Shown: piece after piece, positions 27,994-36,808 of the stretch
Layout of the letters: each line of letters opens with the position of its first letter
Position numbering within the stretch: position 1 is the first letter of the stretch
Assembly: GCF_004331915.1 (NCBI RefSeq)
Contig: NZ_CP036528.1
Coordinates: 1,544,415 to 1,608,414 of the forward strand
DNA: 64,000 nt
Direction of reading: 5' to 3'
Source of the DNA: Ureibacillus thermophilus
GTDB lineage: Bacteria > Bacillota > Bacilli > Bacillales_A > Planococcaceae
Translations under genes and position numbers: made by a program
The notes under the pieces: model-generated
Databases searched by the model: none
What the model was told of the DNA's origin: nothing
The model's input: the letters and a program-made list of their open reading frames with translations, nothing else

Positions 27994-29454
27994 ATGATTA
28001 CAGGAGAAATAAAAAATAAAGTTGATCAAATTTGGACAACTCTATGGACAGAAGGATTAACGAACCCGTTAACGGCGATTGAACAATTAACCTATTTGTT
28101 GTTTATAAAAAGTTTAGATGAAATCGAAACAACGAAGGAGCAGGAAGCGGAATTTTTAGGTTTGGAACATGCGAGCCTCTTCCCGAAAGATAAGCAATAT
28201 CTTCGTTGGCATCAGTTTAAACAATTGGGCAGTCCAGAAGAAATGTATCGCATCGTTTCGCAAGAAGTGTTTCCGTTTATAAAAAATTTGCACGGGAATG
28301 AAGATACTGCTTTTTCAAAATACATGAAAGATGCCATGTTTCAAATTCAAAAACCAAGCACTTTGGCCAAAGTTGTGGATAGCTTGGATAATCTGCCAAC
28401 CTCCGATCGAGATACAGCAGGGGATATATATGAATATGTACTATCAAAACTTTCAACGTCAGGTACAAACGGACAATTTCGTACACCACGCCACATTATT
28501 AAAATGATGGTAGAGTTAATGAAGCCCGCCCCTGAAGATAAAATTATTGACCCGGCAATGGGATCTGCTGGTTTCTTGGTCGAAGCGAGTGAATATCTGC
28601 GTAAAAACTATAGCGATTTATTCCTTGTCCAAGGTTTAAAGGACCATTTCCATAACACAATGTTTTATGGATATGATATGGATATTACCATGCTACGGAT
28701 TGGCGCCATGAATATGATGCTCCATGGTGTAGATAATCCAAACATTTCCTATCAAGATTCTTTGTCTGAAGAAAATAAAGATATCGAACAGTACACATTA
28801 GTTCTAGCCAATCCGCCGTTTAAAGGTTCACTTGATTACGAAGCAGTATCCAATGATTTGTTAAAAGTGGTAAAAACGAAAAAAACAGAACTCTTATTCT
28901 TAGTGCTGTTTTTAAGAATATTAAAGCCAGGTGGACGTGCTGCGGTCATCGTTCCAGATGGAGTGTTGTTTGGCAGCTCCAAAGCTCATAAAGCCATCCG
29001 AAAAGAAATCATTGATCATCATAAATTAGAAGCAATTATCTCCATGCCAAGCGGAGTATTTAAACCATATGCAGGTGTATCCACTGCCATTATGATTTTC
29101 ACAAAAACAGGTGCTGGTGGAACGGACAATGTATGGTTTTATGATATGAAAGCAGACGGATATTCGCTGGATGATAAACGGACAGAAATTGAAGAAAACG
29201 ATATACCAGATATTATCGAACGTTTTCATAATCTAGAAGCTGAAAAAGAAAGAAAACGAACAGAACAATCCTTCTTTGTACCTGTCGAGGAAATTCGGGA
29301 AAATGACTATGATTTGTCAATTAATAAATATAAAGAGATGGAGTATGCGAAAGTGGAGTATGAAGCCCCTGAAAAGATACTAGAAAAAATACAAGATTAT
29401 GAAAATGAGATGATTCAGGGAATTAATGAATTAAAAGCTTTACTAAAAGGATGA
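27994..29454 (+). CDS. hsdM: type I restriction-modification methyltransferase HsdM
   Basis: A 486-residue N6-adenine methyltransferase. An N-terminal helical HsdM_N domain (about 5-135) precedes the SAM site DPAMGSAGFLVEA and the catalytic LANPPFKGS (NPPF). A C-terminal helical extension would contact HsdS. AGGAGG lies seven bases before the ATG. Its stop overlaps the hsdS start as ATGA. All motifs are intact, so methylation may continue although hsdR is broken. Confidence 0.95.
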   Translation: MITGEIKNKVDQIWTTLWTEGLTNPLTAIEQLTYLLFIKSLDEIETTKEQEAEFLGLEHASLFPKDKQYLRWHQFKQLGSPEEMYRIVSQEVFPFIKNLHGNEDTAFSKYMKDAMFQIQKPSTLAKVVDSLDNLPTSDRDTAGDIYEYVLSKLSTSGTNGQFRTPRHIIKMMVELMKPAPEDKIIDPAMGSAGFLVEASEYLRKNYSDLFLVQGLKDHFHNTMFYGYDMDITMLRIGAMNMMLHGVDNPNISYQDSLSEENKDIEQYTLVLANPPFKGSLDYEAVSNDLLKVVKTKKTELLFLVLFLRILKPGGRAAVIVPDGVLFGSSKAHKAIRKEIIDHHKLEAIISMPSGVFKPYAGVSTAIMIFTKTGAGGTDNVWFYDMKADGYSLDDKRTEIEENDIPDIIERFHNLEAEKERKRTEQSFFVPVEEIRENDYDLSINKYKEMEYAKVEYEAPEKILEKIQDYENEMIQGINELKALLKG

Positions 29455-30632
29455 TACTGTTGAAAAAGGAATTTGTTAAATTAGGAGAACTATATAATAT
29501 AACTTCTGGTGGAACTCCATCAAGAAAGAATAATTTATATTATGAAAAGGGCACAATACCTTGGATAAAGACTGGCGATTTAAAAAAAATGTACATTTCG
29601 GAAGCAAGTGAATATATTACTCAGTTAGGATTAGAAAATTCATCAGCTAAAATGTTCCCAAAAGGAACAGTCTTGCTTGCTATGTACGGTGCAACCATTG
29701 GTAATTCTTCCATATTAAATATAGATGCAGCTACGAACCAAGCTTGTGCCGCTTTTTTACCAGATAACCGTATAAAACCAGAGTTTTTATATTATTATTT
29801 AAACAGGATAAAAAACAAATTGGTTGCGTTAGGAGTCGGCGGGGCGCAACCTAATATTTCAATTAGTATTTTAAAAGGCATTGAGATACCTTTATTAACT
29901 TTAAATGAGCAGGAAAAAATAGTTTCATTATTAAATAAATCAAGGGCACTAATAGAAAAACGCCAAGCTCAAATTGCAGCATTAGATGAATTGACACAAA
30001 GTGTATTTATAGAGATGTTTGGGGATCCAGTTACAAACCCTAATGGATGGGAGATAGTAGATTTAAAGGAAATAGCGGAATATTTTATTGGATTAACCTA
30101 TAAGCCTAATGATGTTTCAGATGAAGGTATAGTTGTACTTCGCTCTAGTAATATCCAAAATGGTGTGATTGATTTAAATGATATAGTAAGAGTTAAAAAA
30201 GAAGTTAATGACAAATTATGTGTAAAACAAAATGATATTTTAATGTGCAGCAGAAACGGAAGCGCAAGATTGGTTGGGAAAGTTGCTTTAATTCCAGAAC
30301 TTGAAGAAAAAATGACCTTTGGTGCGTTTATGACCATTATTAGAAGCGAATACTACAATTATTTATATAATTATTTTCAAAACATCGCTTTTAGAAGACA
30401 AATAACAAGCGGGGCAACTACTACAATTAATCAGATAACCAAAAAAATGTTGGATTCTATAAGATTGCCTTTGCCGCCTATGAGTCTACAAAATGAGTTT
30501 GCCCATAAGGTAGAACAAATTCAATATAATAAGAAAATATTGCAAACAAGTTTGTTAGAACTAAATAATTTGTATAATGCTCTAATACAAAAAGCATTTA
30601 AAGGAGAACTTTTCCATGACAATTTAATGTGA
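29451..30632 (+). CDS. hsdS: type I specificity subunit HsdS
   Basis: A 393-residue two-half specificity protein. Each half has a target-recognition domain (about 5-150 and 200-345) followed by a conserved helical spacer (EQEKIVSLLNKSRALIEKRQ and LQNEFAHKVEQIQYNKKILQ). It directs HsdM to a bipartite DNA site that cannot be predicted here. Translation is coupled to hsdM. The C-terminal LIQKAFKGEL is a normal ending, so the protein looks complete. Confidence 0.93.
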   Translation: MILLKKEFVKLGELYNITSGGTPSRKNNLYYEKGTIPWIKTGDLKKMYISEASEYITQLGLENSSAKMFPKGTVLLAMYGATIGNSSILNIDAATNQACAAFLPDNRIKPEFLYYYLNRIKNKLVALGVGGAQPNISISILKGIEIPLLTLNEQEKIVSLLNKSRALIEKRQAQIAALDELTQSVFIEMFGDPVTNPNGWEIVDLKEIAEYFIGLTYKPNDVSDEGIVVLRSSNIQNGVIDLNDIVRVKKEVNDKLCVKQNDILMCSRNGSARLVGKVALIPELEEKMTFGAFMTIIRSEYYNYLYNYFQNIAFRRQITSGATTTINQITKKMLDSIRLPLPPMSLQNEFAHKVEQIQYNKKILQTSLLELNNLYNALIQKAFKGELFHDNLM

Positions 30633-30649
30633 GGGGGTGAAACAGATAA

Positions 30650-30872
30650 TGAACTTCAGCTTTTTGCAAAAAAAGGAATCTTATCAAAACTTCGCAAATG
30701 CCTGTATTGAAGCAGAGAAAGCAATGCTTGTCAGTTCGGCTACGTGTGCGATTTTATCGCAGGGCTCTAGAGCTTGCGGTGAAATGGGTTTATCAGTTTG
30801 ACAGTGATTTGAAAATGCCTTATCAAGACAATTTATCCAAACTTCAAAGTGTTGGAAGTCAATGAAAATCCA
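30650..30872 (+). pseudogene. 5' remnant of type I hsdR
   Basis: Starting at an ATG behind GAGGGGGTG, the frame reads MNFSFLQKKESYQNFANACI then EAEKAMLVSSATCAILS before a one-base frameshift; the next frame continues RRALELAVKWVYQFDSDLKM and PYQDNLSKLQ. This is the DUF4145-type N terminus typical of HsdR. No helicase or nuclease follows; 30873-31130 is unrecognisable debris with stops in all frames. The restriction subunit is therefore lost. Confidence 0.7.
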
Positions 30873-31131
30873 TCTATGTATAACGTGAACGAGTGGATGA
30901 AATCGAACGCAGTAGATAAACTTTTGTCGTGTGGATCCTTTTCGAGCTAACGGAAGAAGTTCTTGAAAGTCTTCACTTGGATATTGTGTTAACCAGCAAG
31001 GGGGGCGTCTGAAAAGTTGAGACGTCTCCTTTGCGGCTTTAGCTAGTGCTTCACCACAGTTAAATTGCGACGAGGAGGCGCGTTTTGTGACCACCGCAGG
31101 GAAAGTGTTTAAGAGAATATTACTATAAGAA

Positions 31132-31176
31132 GTAAGGCTGTTCAGAAAGTGTTCGACTTTCTGGACAGCCCCTTGT
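31132..31176. terminator. terminator hairpin
   Basis: GGCTGTTCAGAAAG and CTTTCTGGACAGCC pair across a short loop; flanking A and T tracts are modest. It separates the hsdR debris from the converging DUF4183 gene. Confidence 0.65.
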
Positions 31177-31205
31177 AAGTATTTGGATAATTTTAATTCA
31201 ATTTC

Positions 31206-31586
31206 TTAAGTTTCAATAGTCGTTTGTGCTGTTGGAGCGAAGTTTGTTACAACAAGAACGACCGGTGAATTTTGAATAATTTCTGATTCTTCAGGAACTG
31301 CGATTGTAAGCAATCCATTTTCATCTTCACCTGGATTATATGTCAATAAGTCCTGCATTACTTGCACACCATTTACATAAACAGTTAAATAACTATTATT
31401 AGCCGATAATTCTGGAAGTGTAACTCCTACTGTTCCGGTATCGTCCATGAAATCCTTTGCGTAAATTGTTAACGTATCCTCACCTGTTACAGTAGAATTG
31501 ACTAAATAAAAAAATTTTTTTACATCTGGAACAGTTGCTACAGTTGTCGAAGCATTAATTGCAAGCTTCAATATTTCCAATGCCAT
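31206..31586 (-). CDS. DUF4183-like protein
   Basis: A 126-residue beta-rich protein from the ATG after AAGGAGGCAAAACC. It has VKKFFYLVNSTVTGEDTLTI, then YLTVYVNGVQVMQDLLTYNP, resembling the NGV-containing core of DUF4183, a family common in spore-forming Bacilli and sometimes exosporium-associated. It is divergent from a second DUF4183 gene 116 bp away. Function not known; spore-surface role is a guess from family distribution. Confidence 0.6.
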   Translation of the reverse strand: MALEILKLAINASTTVATVPDVKKFFYLVNSTVTGEDTLTIYAKDFMDDTGTVGVTLPELSANNSYLTVYVNGVQVMQDLLTYNPGEDENGLLTIAVPEESEIIQNSPVVLVVTNFAPTAQTTIET

Positions 31587-31702
31587 GGTTTTGCCTCCTT
31601 GAAGAATTTTCGTTTTATTGTATGGCGAAATTTTTTGTTTACTTGGGCATATTATAAGAAAAAACAATAAACAATTAGTAACTAATTGGGTGGAGCGGAA
31701 TA

Positions 31703-32032
31703 ATGACAAATAATTTACCTAAGCCATTTTTAACAATCCCTCATTTACCACCAACAGAGTTTTCTTTTCGCATTCCAAAAAAGATTGAAGTTTTTGAGTT
31801 TTATACGAATTCCAATGGCAAATCAAGAATCTATAGAGATCAAGATGGCATAACGAAAGGAAAAAATCAGAAAATCATGGACCCAAGTACAGTTTCCTAT
31901 ATGAATTTATTTATTAATGGCGTGCTGCAACCCAAAGAAAATTACGAAGTCCAACGCGGCATGATTAAGTTGAAAACACAAGACCTACCCCCAAAAGGCG
32001 CACCGATTATTCTGCAAATGTTTAAGTTTTGA
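31703..32032 (+). CDS. DUF4183 domain protein
   Basis: A 109-residue protein with the full DUF4183 pattern: IEVFEFYTNSNGKSRIYRDQ, a DPSTVSYMNLFINGVLQP block and NYEVQRGMIKLKTQDLPP. It is preceded by GGGTGGAGCGG. Paired divergently with the other DUF4183 gene, so they may share a promoter region and assemble together. The role is unknown. Confidence 0.75.
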   Translation: MTNNLPKPFLTIPHLPPTEFSFRIPKKIEVFEFYTNSNGKSRIYRDQDGITKGKNQKIMDPSTVSYMNLFINGVLQPKENYEVQRGMIKLKTQDLPPKGAPIILQMFKF

Positions 32033-32251
32033 AGCATGGCTATCTTTCTTAGAGGGATGTAGATTAAAAGCTTGTTGAATGGACTGTAAATCGTTTTTAT
32101 ATGAGTGGAAAGTTTGAATCATATTGACATTTTATGGACCAGTTTTTACCATTAAACATAATTAAAAAACTTTCCATTTTAACACCTGTATTATCAGCAT
32201 CTCTTCCAGGAATACCCATATTTATCTGTTTTGCAATTTCTTAGTACTTTC

Positions 32252-33007
32252 CTATACGGCTTCTTCAAACAATGGATCGATTTCTCTTATTTCCTCAGGA
32301 AGAATGTCATCCATGCTACATTCAAAACTTACTTGAACCCACCAATCAGGAGTTGCATGTTCATTGATATAATTAATTTTGACAGTTGTTTGAATGTTAC
32401 GGCTCAATATTGCAGCTAAACCTGTAGCATAAAAACGCGGAACATAACCTAATTTGCTTCCTAATCCACCATAAATTGCAATTGCATTTTTATCTACGGG
32501 ATTTTCAGGTTCCAATTTTAAGTACACACGATTAGTCGTGCGCAAAATATCTGCCCAGTTATGAGGTAAGTCTTTTTGATGTCGCATACCATTTATGTAA
32601 AATGTTGTCATCAGTTTGTTGTCTTCCACTTTTAATGGTTGCTCAAATGAATAAGTGTCATTGGCAGTTTTTCCTCGTGTCCGTTCCAATAATTCCATTT
32701 TGGAAGCGTTTCGATCTAATTTTAATTCTTCCAAAATTTGTGTGAAGTCAGGTCGTATTTCAGACGGTAAGCGACGATCGAATGCGGGAAACAATTCAGT
32801 GGAAGTATAAATTTTCTCTAGGTCTGGAAAGGCAGGATGTAACATATACCCATTTTCTAAAGCTTCTTTTACCTTTTGTTTACCTTTGCTTTCCCATGTA
32901 TAGCGAAATTCATACTTATTATCATAAAAGGATAAAGTACCGATATGGTAATTTAATCGTGTTTCCTCATTCTGCCAAACAACCCAGAGAGATTTATGTT
33001 TTCCCAT
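32252..33007 (-). CDS. HIRAN-domain protein of a HipA-like module
   Basis: A 251-residue protein. The N-terminal part (NYHIGTLSFYDNKYEFRYTW) resembles the small barrel seen at the start of HipA proteins; the C-terminal HIRAN domain spans about 140-230 (YLKLEPENPVDKNAIAIYGG, GSKLGYVPR). HIRAN domains bind DNA ends or single strands. Directly downstream of a HipA-like kinase, overlapping its ribosome-site region. I infer a two-gene toxin-antitoxin or defence-like module. Confidence 0.72.
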   Translation of the reverse strand: MGKHKSLWVVWQNEETRLNYHIGTLSFYDNKYEFRYTWESKGKQKVKEALENGYMLHPAFPDLEKIYTSTELFPAFDRRLPSEIRPDFTQILEELKLDRNASKMELLERTRGKTANDTYSFEQPLKVEDNKLMTTFYINGMRHQKDLPHNWADILRTTNRVYLKLEPENPVDKNAIAIYGGLGSKLGYVPRFYATGLAAILSRNIQTTVKINYINEHATPDWWVQVSFECSMDDILPEEIREIDPLFEEAV

Positions 33008-33013
33008 TATTCA

Positions 33014-33762
33014 TTAATCCTCCCCATAATACCATTTCAAAATCGTTTCACTTCTATAATATAAATTGGTTATTAACCATTGTTTTTGAATTCTTGATAA
33101 AAGCTCACATTGTTGGATAATATTTTCATACTCTTTAAAATCAAAATTGGTAATTCGTTTAATGATTACTTCCGATTCTTCAAAAAAGTGCTTTTTTAAA
33201 TAAAGTATCATTTCTTTCGATTTTACTTGTTTTTTTCAAAAAGTCCCGCCTTAACTTTTGAATTCCTCATATATTTTTCTAATTTCGTTTTATTTTCTAT
33301 GTATTCTTTTAGCATTACATCGTCAAACCTAAAACCTAGTGAGGCACCGTTATCGTATATTGTAGAAAATTCTATATCATCCATTGATTTAAAAAGTACC
33401 ATCCAATTAAACGGATGCCGATCTTGATTGCCAATTAAAATATCAAAAAAATTCATTTCAATAAAATTTGGTTTGATTTGTTCCCAAAACTTTAATTTTT
33501 TTATAAAATCAAAGCCATATTGTATTAAATCATAACTACTTAATTTAGAATTTAATAATGAATCATATCCCGATAAATTTCTTAATAAAACTCCACCTTC
33601 TTCATTCATAACACCCTTTGGTATAAAATTTTTTAATAAGCAGCCTCTTTTGCCATTACGTGTAACAATTTCAACATCCATCATAGAAAGATTAAGAAGT
33701 CTTCCTATTTCTGCAGCTATAAATTCCGTGATATCCTCTGTAACCGTCAAGTAGAATTAAAC
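33014..33762 (-). pseudogene. HipA-like Ser/Thr kinase, 5'-truncated and frameshifted
   Basis: The kinase core is readable: FFDILIGNQDRHPFNW carries the catalytic Asp and Asn, and TIYDNGASLGF the metal-binding Asp. The first frame stops at 33223 after EKNK, but adding one A to a seven-A tract (33230-33236) continues the protein as KKQVKSKEMILYLKKHFFEE to a stop at 33014. The 5' end is lost at the IS21 element and is not found on its far side. Either a pseudogene or, for the frameshift only, a sequencing error. Confidence 0.7.
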
Positions 33763-33821
33763 AATTTTCCACAAATAATTTTAAACAGTTTTCTACAATT
33801 AAGATTCAACAGTTTGCTAAA

Positions 33822-34577
33822 TTAAAATAATACCTTTCTGTATTTCATACGAATGCTATCCGTTTCGTTATCGAAAGTGATAATTTCACTCCTATGTAAT
33901 AAACGGTCAAGTATAGCTGTTGTTAAAGTAGGATCACCAAGAAATTTTCCCCATTCATTTGGCCCTTTATTAGAGGTTAGAATGAATGCTGCTTTATCAT
34001 ATAAATCATAGATAAACTGGAAAAATAGATTGGCTTCCTGAGTCTCGTAAGTCATGTACATGACATCATCAATAATAATTAAATCCGAAGCTATAATACG
34101 TTTGTAGCGTATTTTAGATTTATTGATATATTCTTTTGTTTTTAAAATATACATAAGCTGATTCATGGAGACAAAGGATACTTTGTATCCTCTCTCCACA
34201 GCGTGTATTCCTAATGCAACGGATAAATGTGTTTTTCCTGCTCCTGTTGGTCCCATCAAAATTAAAGTAAAAAATTCTTCAATCCAATTCAGTTCTTTTA
34301 ATACATTTAGTTGTTTTTCACCAAGAGCTGTTTGTTCCTTCAAATCATAGGTATCAAACGTCAATATTTCTGGGAACTCTGCCCATTTCATTAATCTCTC
34401 ATTATTTTTCTGCTCTCTACATCGCATCTCATAGCTTAAGATTTCATAAACCAGTTCATGATATGTCCAATTCTTTGCTTCAGCTTCACGGAGTAAATTC
34501 GGTAATTCTTTAGCCGTCTCAGCGAGGCGCAAGGTACGACATTTATCTTGTAAAATTTCATAGGGATGATGATTCAT
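33822..34577 (-). CDS. istB: IS21 helper ATPase IstB
   Basis: A 251-residue DnaC-like AAA+ ATPase: Walker A MGPTGAGKTHLSVALG near residues 107-115, Walker B LIIIDDVMYM and the sensor LTSNKGPNEWG. IstB selects target DNA and stimulates the IstA transposase. It overlaps the istA stop by four bases. It looks intact. Confidence 0.93.
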   Translation of the reverse strand: MNHHPYEILQDKCRTLRLAETAKELPNLLREAEAKNWTYHELVYEILSYEMRCREQKNNERLMKWAEFPEILTFDTYDLKEQTALGEKQLNVLKELNWIEEFFTLILMGPTGAGKTHLSVALGIHAVERGYKVSFVSMNQLMYILKTKEYINKSKIRYKRIIASDLIIIDDVMYMTYETQEANLFFQFIYDLYDKAAFILTSNKGPNEWGKFLGDPTLTTAILDRLLHRSEIITFDNETDSIRMKYRKVLF

Positions 34578-36118
34578 TCATTTTCACCTCCAGATAAGAC
34601 TTTTAAATAAATGTCTTCGGATCGTTCTGGTGCTGATAAATCTTTATACTTCTCATTCAATTCAACGATTTTAGGTGAACTTTTTTGATATTGTACAGAT
34701 AATGCATGTGCAATATCCCGAAAATCATTTGCACTGGTCATTCCAAGTTTCTTCATTTCAGATAAAGCTTCCTCACAATGATTTGGGTAAATTCTGATGG
34801 CTTGTTGTAGTACTTTGAGTTGATCCACTAAATGACGTGGATATCGTTCTTTCAATTTGTGTATTAACCATTGAATATTCTCTTTATCTATGAATGTTTC
34901 TTGAATTTGATGAATTAAAAGATCTCGTTTACTTGTGCTATGTTCCCGATGGGAGGGATCTGTAATAATCAATCCTTTTCCTTCGGATATTCGGTGCTTT
35001 GCTAACTCCATCCCAGTTTCTTTCAGTCGAATAATTAACCAACCATCCTCTTCTTGTAAATAAGCAAGATTTGGGGCATCTGCTCTATATGTTCCTTTAG
35101 GAACGCTATATCGATTTCCTTCATAACGAATAACATTGTCCTTATGGATATTTCTTGTTATACTTGGAGTTGAAACATTTGCGAAAATGTAAGTACCAGA
35201 GACTTTCTTTAAGTGTTGCTTTTCCAGGGCGTGCACTTCAGAAGGTCTCTTTTTCGTATTATGATGAACTTTATAGTTTCCTGTTCTTTTCAACCAAGCG
35301 TGGCACGATTGATTCCAATCTGAAAGATGATCGAATACTCGATTTTTGCTAAAATTATTTTTTACAAATTTCACAACCTGTTCAATTTTACCTTTTGATT
35401 CCGGATCACTCTTTCTACATAAATAAACATTAAATTTACGGGTATGATGATATTTAGTAAATTCAGCTGTAAGAATTAAATCACCTGCATTTTCACTAAC
35501 TGCTAATAACGCATCTTGGTCATAGACCATTTCTTCTGGCATTCCTCCAAAGTATTCAAATGCATTTTCATGCATTCGAATCATATCGGAAGTACGAAAA
35601 GGTCGATCGAGCCATTCTACATATTTATATCTTGAATGTGATAAAACAAATGCGATAAAATACAACTTTTTATTCTCACCTTGTCTGTTTTTGACGGTAG
35701 TTTGTCCAAAATCCACTTGAGCCTGTTTTCCCATTGGTAATTCTGGAACTACACTATATGTCCTCTGAACCTTTACCTTTGGAATCCGATAGTAATCCCT
35801 CATTTCGTTTAAATAATTTCGTACAGTGTTCTCAGCGACTTCCCTGAAACCTAACTTTTCTTCCAACCAATCATAAACTTGTGCAGCAGTTAAATCAGGA
35901 TGTTCCTTCAACCACCCTAGAATTTGATCATGATAAGGGTCTAGTTTCTTTTCTCTTGTACGTAATGTACTTAAAAATTCTTCAAACTCATCAGTACTCA
36001 TATTCAAATAATCTATCACTCTATTTCTTGAAATATTTAGTTTTCTTGCAATAGCACTCTTGGAGAATCCCTCTTTGTATAAACGATGAATCTCGATGTA
36101 AAGCATAAATCTGTTCAC
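34574..36118 (-). CDS. istA: IS21 transposase IstA
   Basis: A 514-residue transposase. N-terminal helix-turn-helix (YKEGFSKSAIARKLNISRNR), then an RNase-H-fold integrase core with the first Asp in QVDFGQT, the second in VYDQDALL and the Glu in PESKGKIEQ, and a beta-rich C-terminal domain (VIRYEGNRYSVPKGTYRADA). The reading frame is complete, so the element may be active. Confidence 0.94.
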   Translation of the reverse strand: MNRFMLYIEIHRLYKEGFSKSAIARKLNISRNRVIDYLNMSTDEFEEFLSTLRTREKKLDPYHDQILGWLKEHPDLTAAQVYDWLEEKLGFREVAENTVRNYLNEMRDYYRIPKVKVQRTYSVVPELPMGKQAQVDFGQTTVKNRQGENKKLYFIAFVLSHSRYKYVEWLDRPFRTSDMIRMHENAFEYFGGMPEEMVYDQDALLAVSENAGDLILTAEFTKYHHTRKFNVYLCRKSDPESKGKIEQVVKFVKNNFSKNRVFDHLSDWNQSCHAWLKRTGNYKVHHNTKKRPSEVHALEKQHLKKVSGTYIFANVSTPSITRNIHKDNVIRYEGNRYSVPKGTYRADAPNLAYLQEEDGWLIIRLKETGMELAKHRISEGKGLIITDPSHREHSTSKRDLLIHQIQETFIDKENIQWLIHKLKERYPRHLVDQLKVLQQAIRIYPNHCEEALSEMKKLGMTSANDFRDIAHALSVQYQKSSPKIVELNEKYKDLSAPERSEDIYLKVLSGGENE

Positions 36119-36265
36119 TCCTAATTCCTCACTTTCAATAGACTAGTAACAGTATATTTGAAAGTGATTGATGGTGGGGAAACTGTTTAATCTTATTTGG
36201 GGAATTCTGTTGAGTTCTATTTGTGGAAAACTGTTGATTCTAGTTTAGCGTTTACACAAAAAATT

Positions 36266-36318
36266 TAGCACATTCTTTCAGAAAAGGGGAGAGGGCTTTC
36301 TGAAGGAATGTGCAAAAA
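36266..36318 (-). terminator. terminator of the EAL-CBS unit
   Basis: Minus strand GCACATTCCTTCAGAAA and TTTCTGAAAGAATGTGC form a 17-bp stem with one mismatch, followed by TAAATTTTTT. Confidence 0.88.
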
Positions 36319-36351
36319 AATGGCTCTTTTGTTCCGAAATAAAGTGATAAT

Positions 36352-36777
36352 TTACACCTGGATTTCAACAAAATTATTTAATAGAGCACGTATACTTACA
36401 ACTCCAACATATTCCCCATTTTTCGTTACAATAACATCATCATATAGATCTTCTTCTTCCCGTTCCATCGCCATTCGGCTCACTTCTACAATTGGATGGT
36501 CATAGTCAACAATTAAAGGATTTGTTTTTGCAACAAGTTTACTTTCCCTTCCCATGTAAAGATTATAACCGTACAGTGTTCCGATTTTTTGATAGAAATG
36601 TGTTCTTGTAATATGTCCAATTGGCTTTTCATCTTCAACAACAACAATTCCCCTTAAATTTGGGTTCTCCGAAAATAATCGATCTACTTCTTTACTTTTT
36701 ACTTTCGGGCCAACAGAAGGTACCTTTTTGGCAATCCTGCCAATCTTCATTGCAGATACGTTTGTATACGTTAACAT
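36352..36777 (-). CDS. CBS-domain protein partnered with an EAL protein
   Basis: About 141 residues forming a CBS pair: first repeat around NLRGIVVVEDEKPIGHITRT, second around LYDDVIVTKNGEYVGVVSIR. CBS pairs usually bind adenine nucleotides. Start is the ATG after GGTGAGGGATAAA. In many Bacilli the same EAL and CBS segments are parts of one EAL-CBS-GGDEF protein; here they are two genes 31 bp apart and the GGDEF is absent. Confidence 0.78.
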   Translation of the reverse strand: MLTYTNVSAMKIGRIAKKVPSVGPKVKSKEVDRLFSENPNLRGIVVVEDEKPIGHITRTHFYQKIGTLYGYNLYMGRESKLVAKTNPLIVDYDHPIVEVSRMAMEREEEDLYDDVIVTKNGEYVGVVSIRALLNNFVEIQV

Positions 36778-36808
36778 TTTATCCCTCACCTATTTACATA
36801 CGTGATCT

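Larger units (their letters stand above)
33752..36242 (-). mobile_element. IS21-family insertion sequence
   Basis: About 2.5 kb with istA-istB and terminal inverted repeats. Left TAGAATTAAACAATTTTCC and right (complement) TAGAATCAACAGTTTTCC begin about 10 nt inside each edge and are repeated imperfectly further in, the multiple-terminal-repeat layout of IS21. I see no clear target duplication. It abuts the broken HipA-like gene. Confidence 0.85.

Noticed and set aside
30684..31094. 136-codon minus-strand frame over the hsdR debris
   Set aside because: The plus strand shows recognisable HsdR sequence in two frames; the minus frame arises from the same bases and has no family features.
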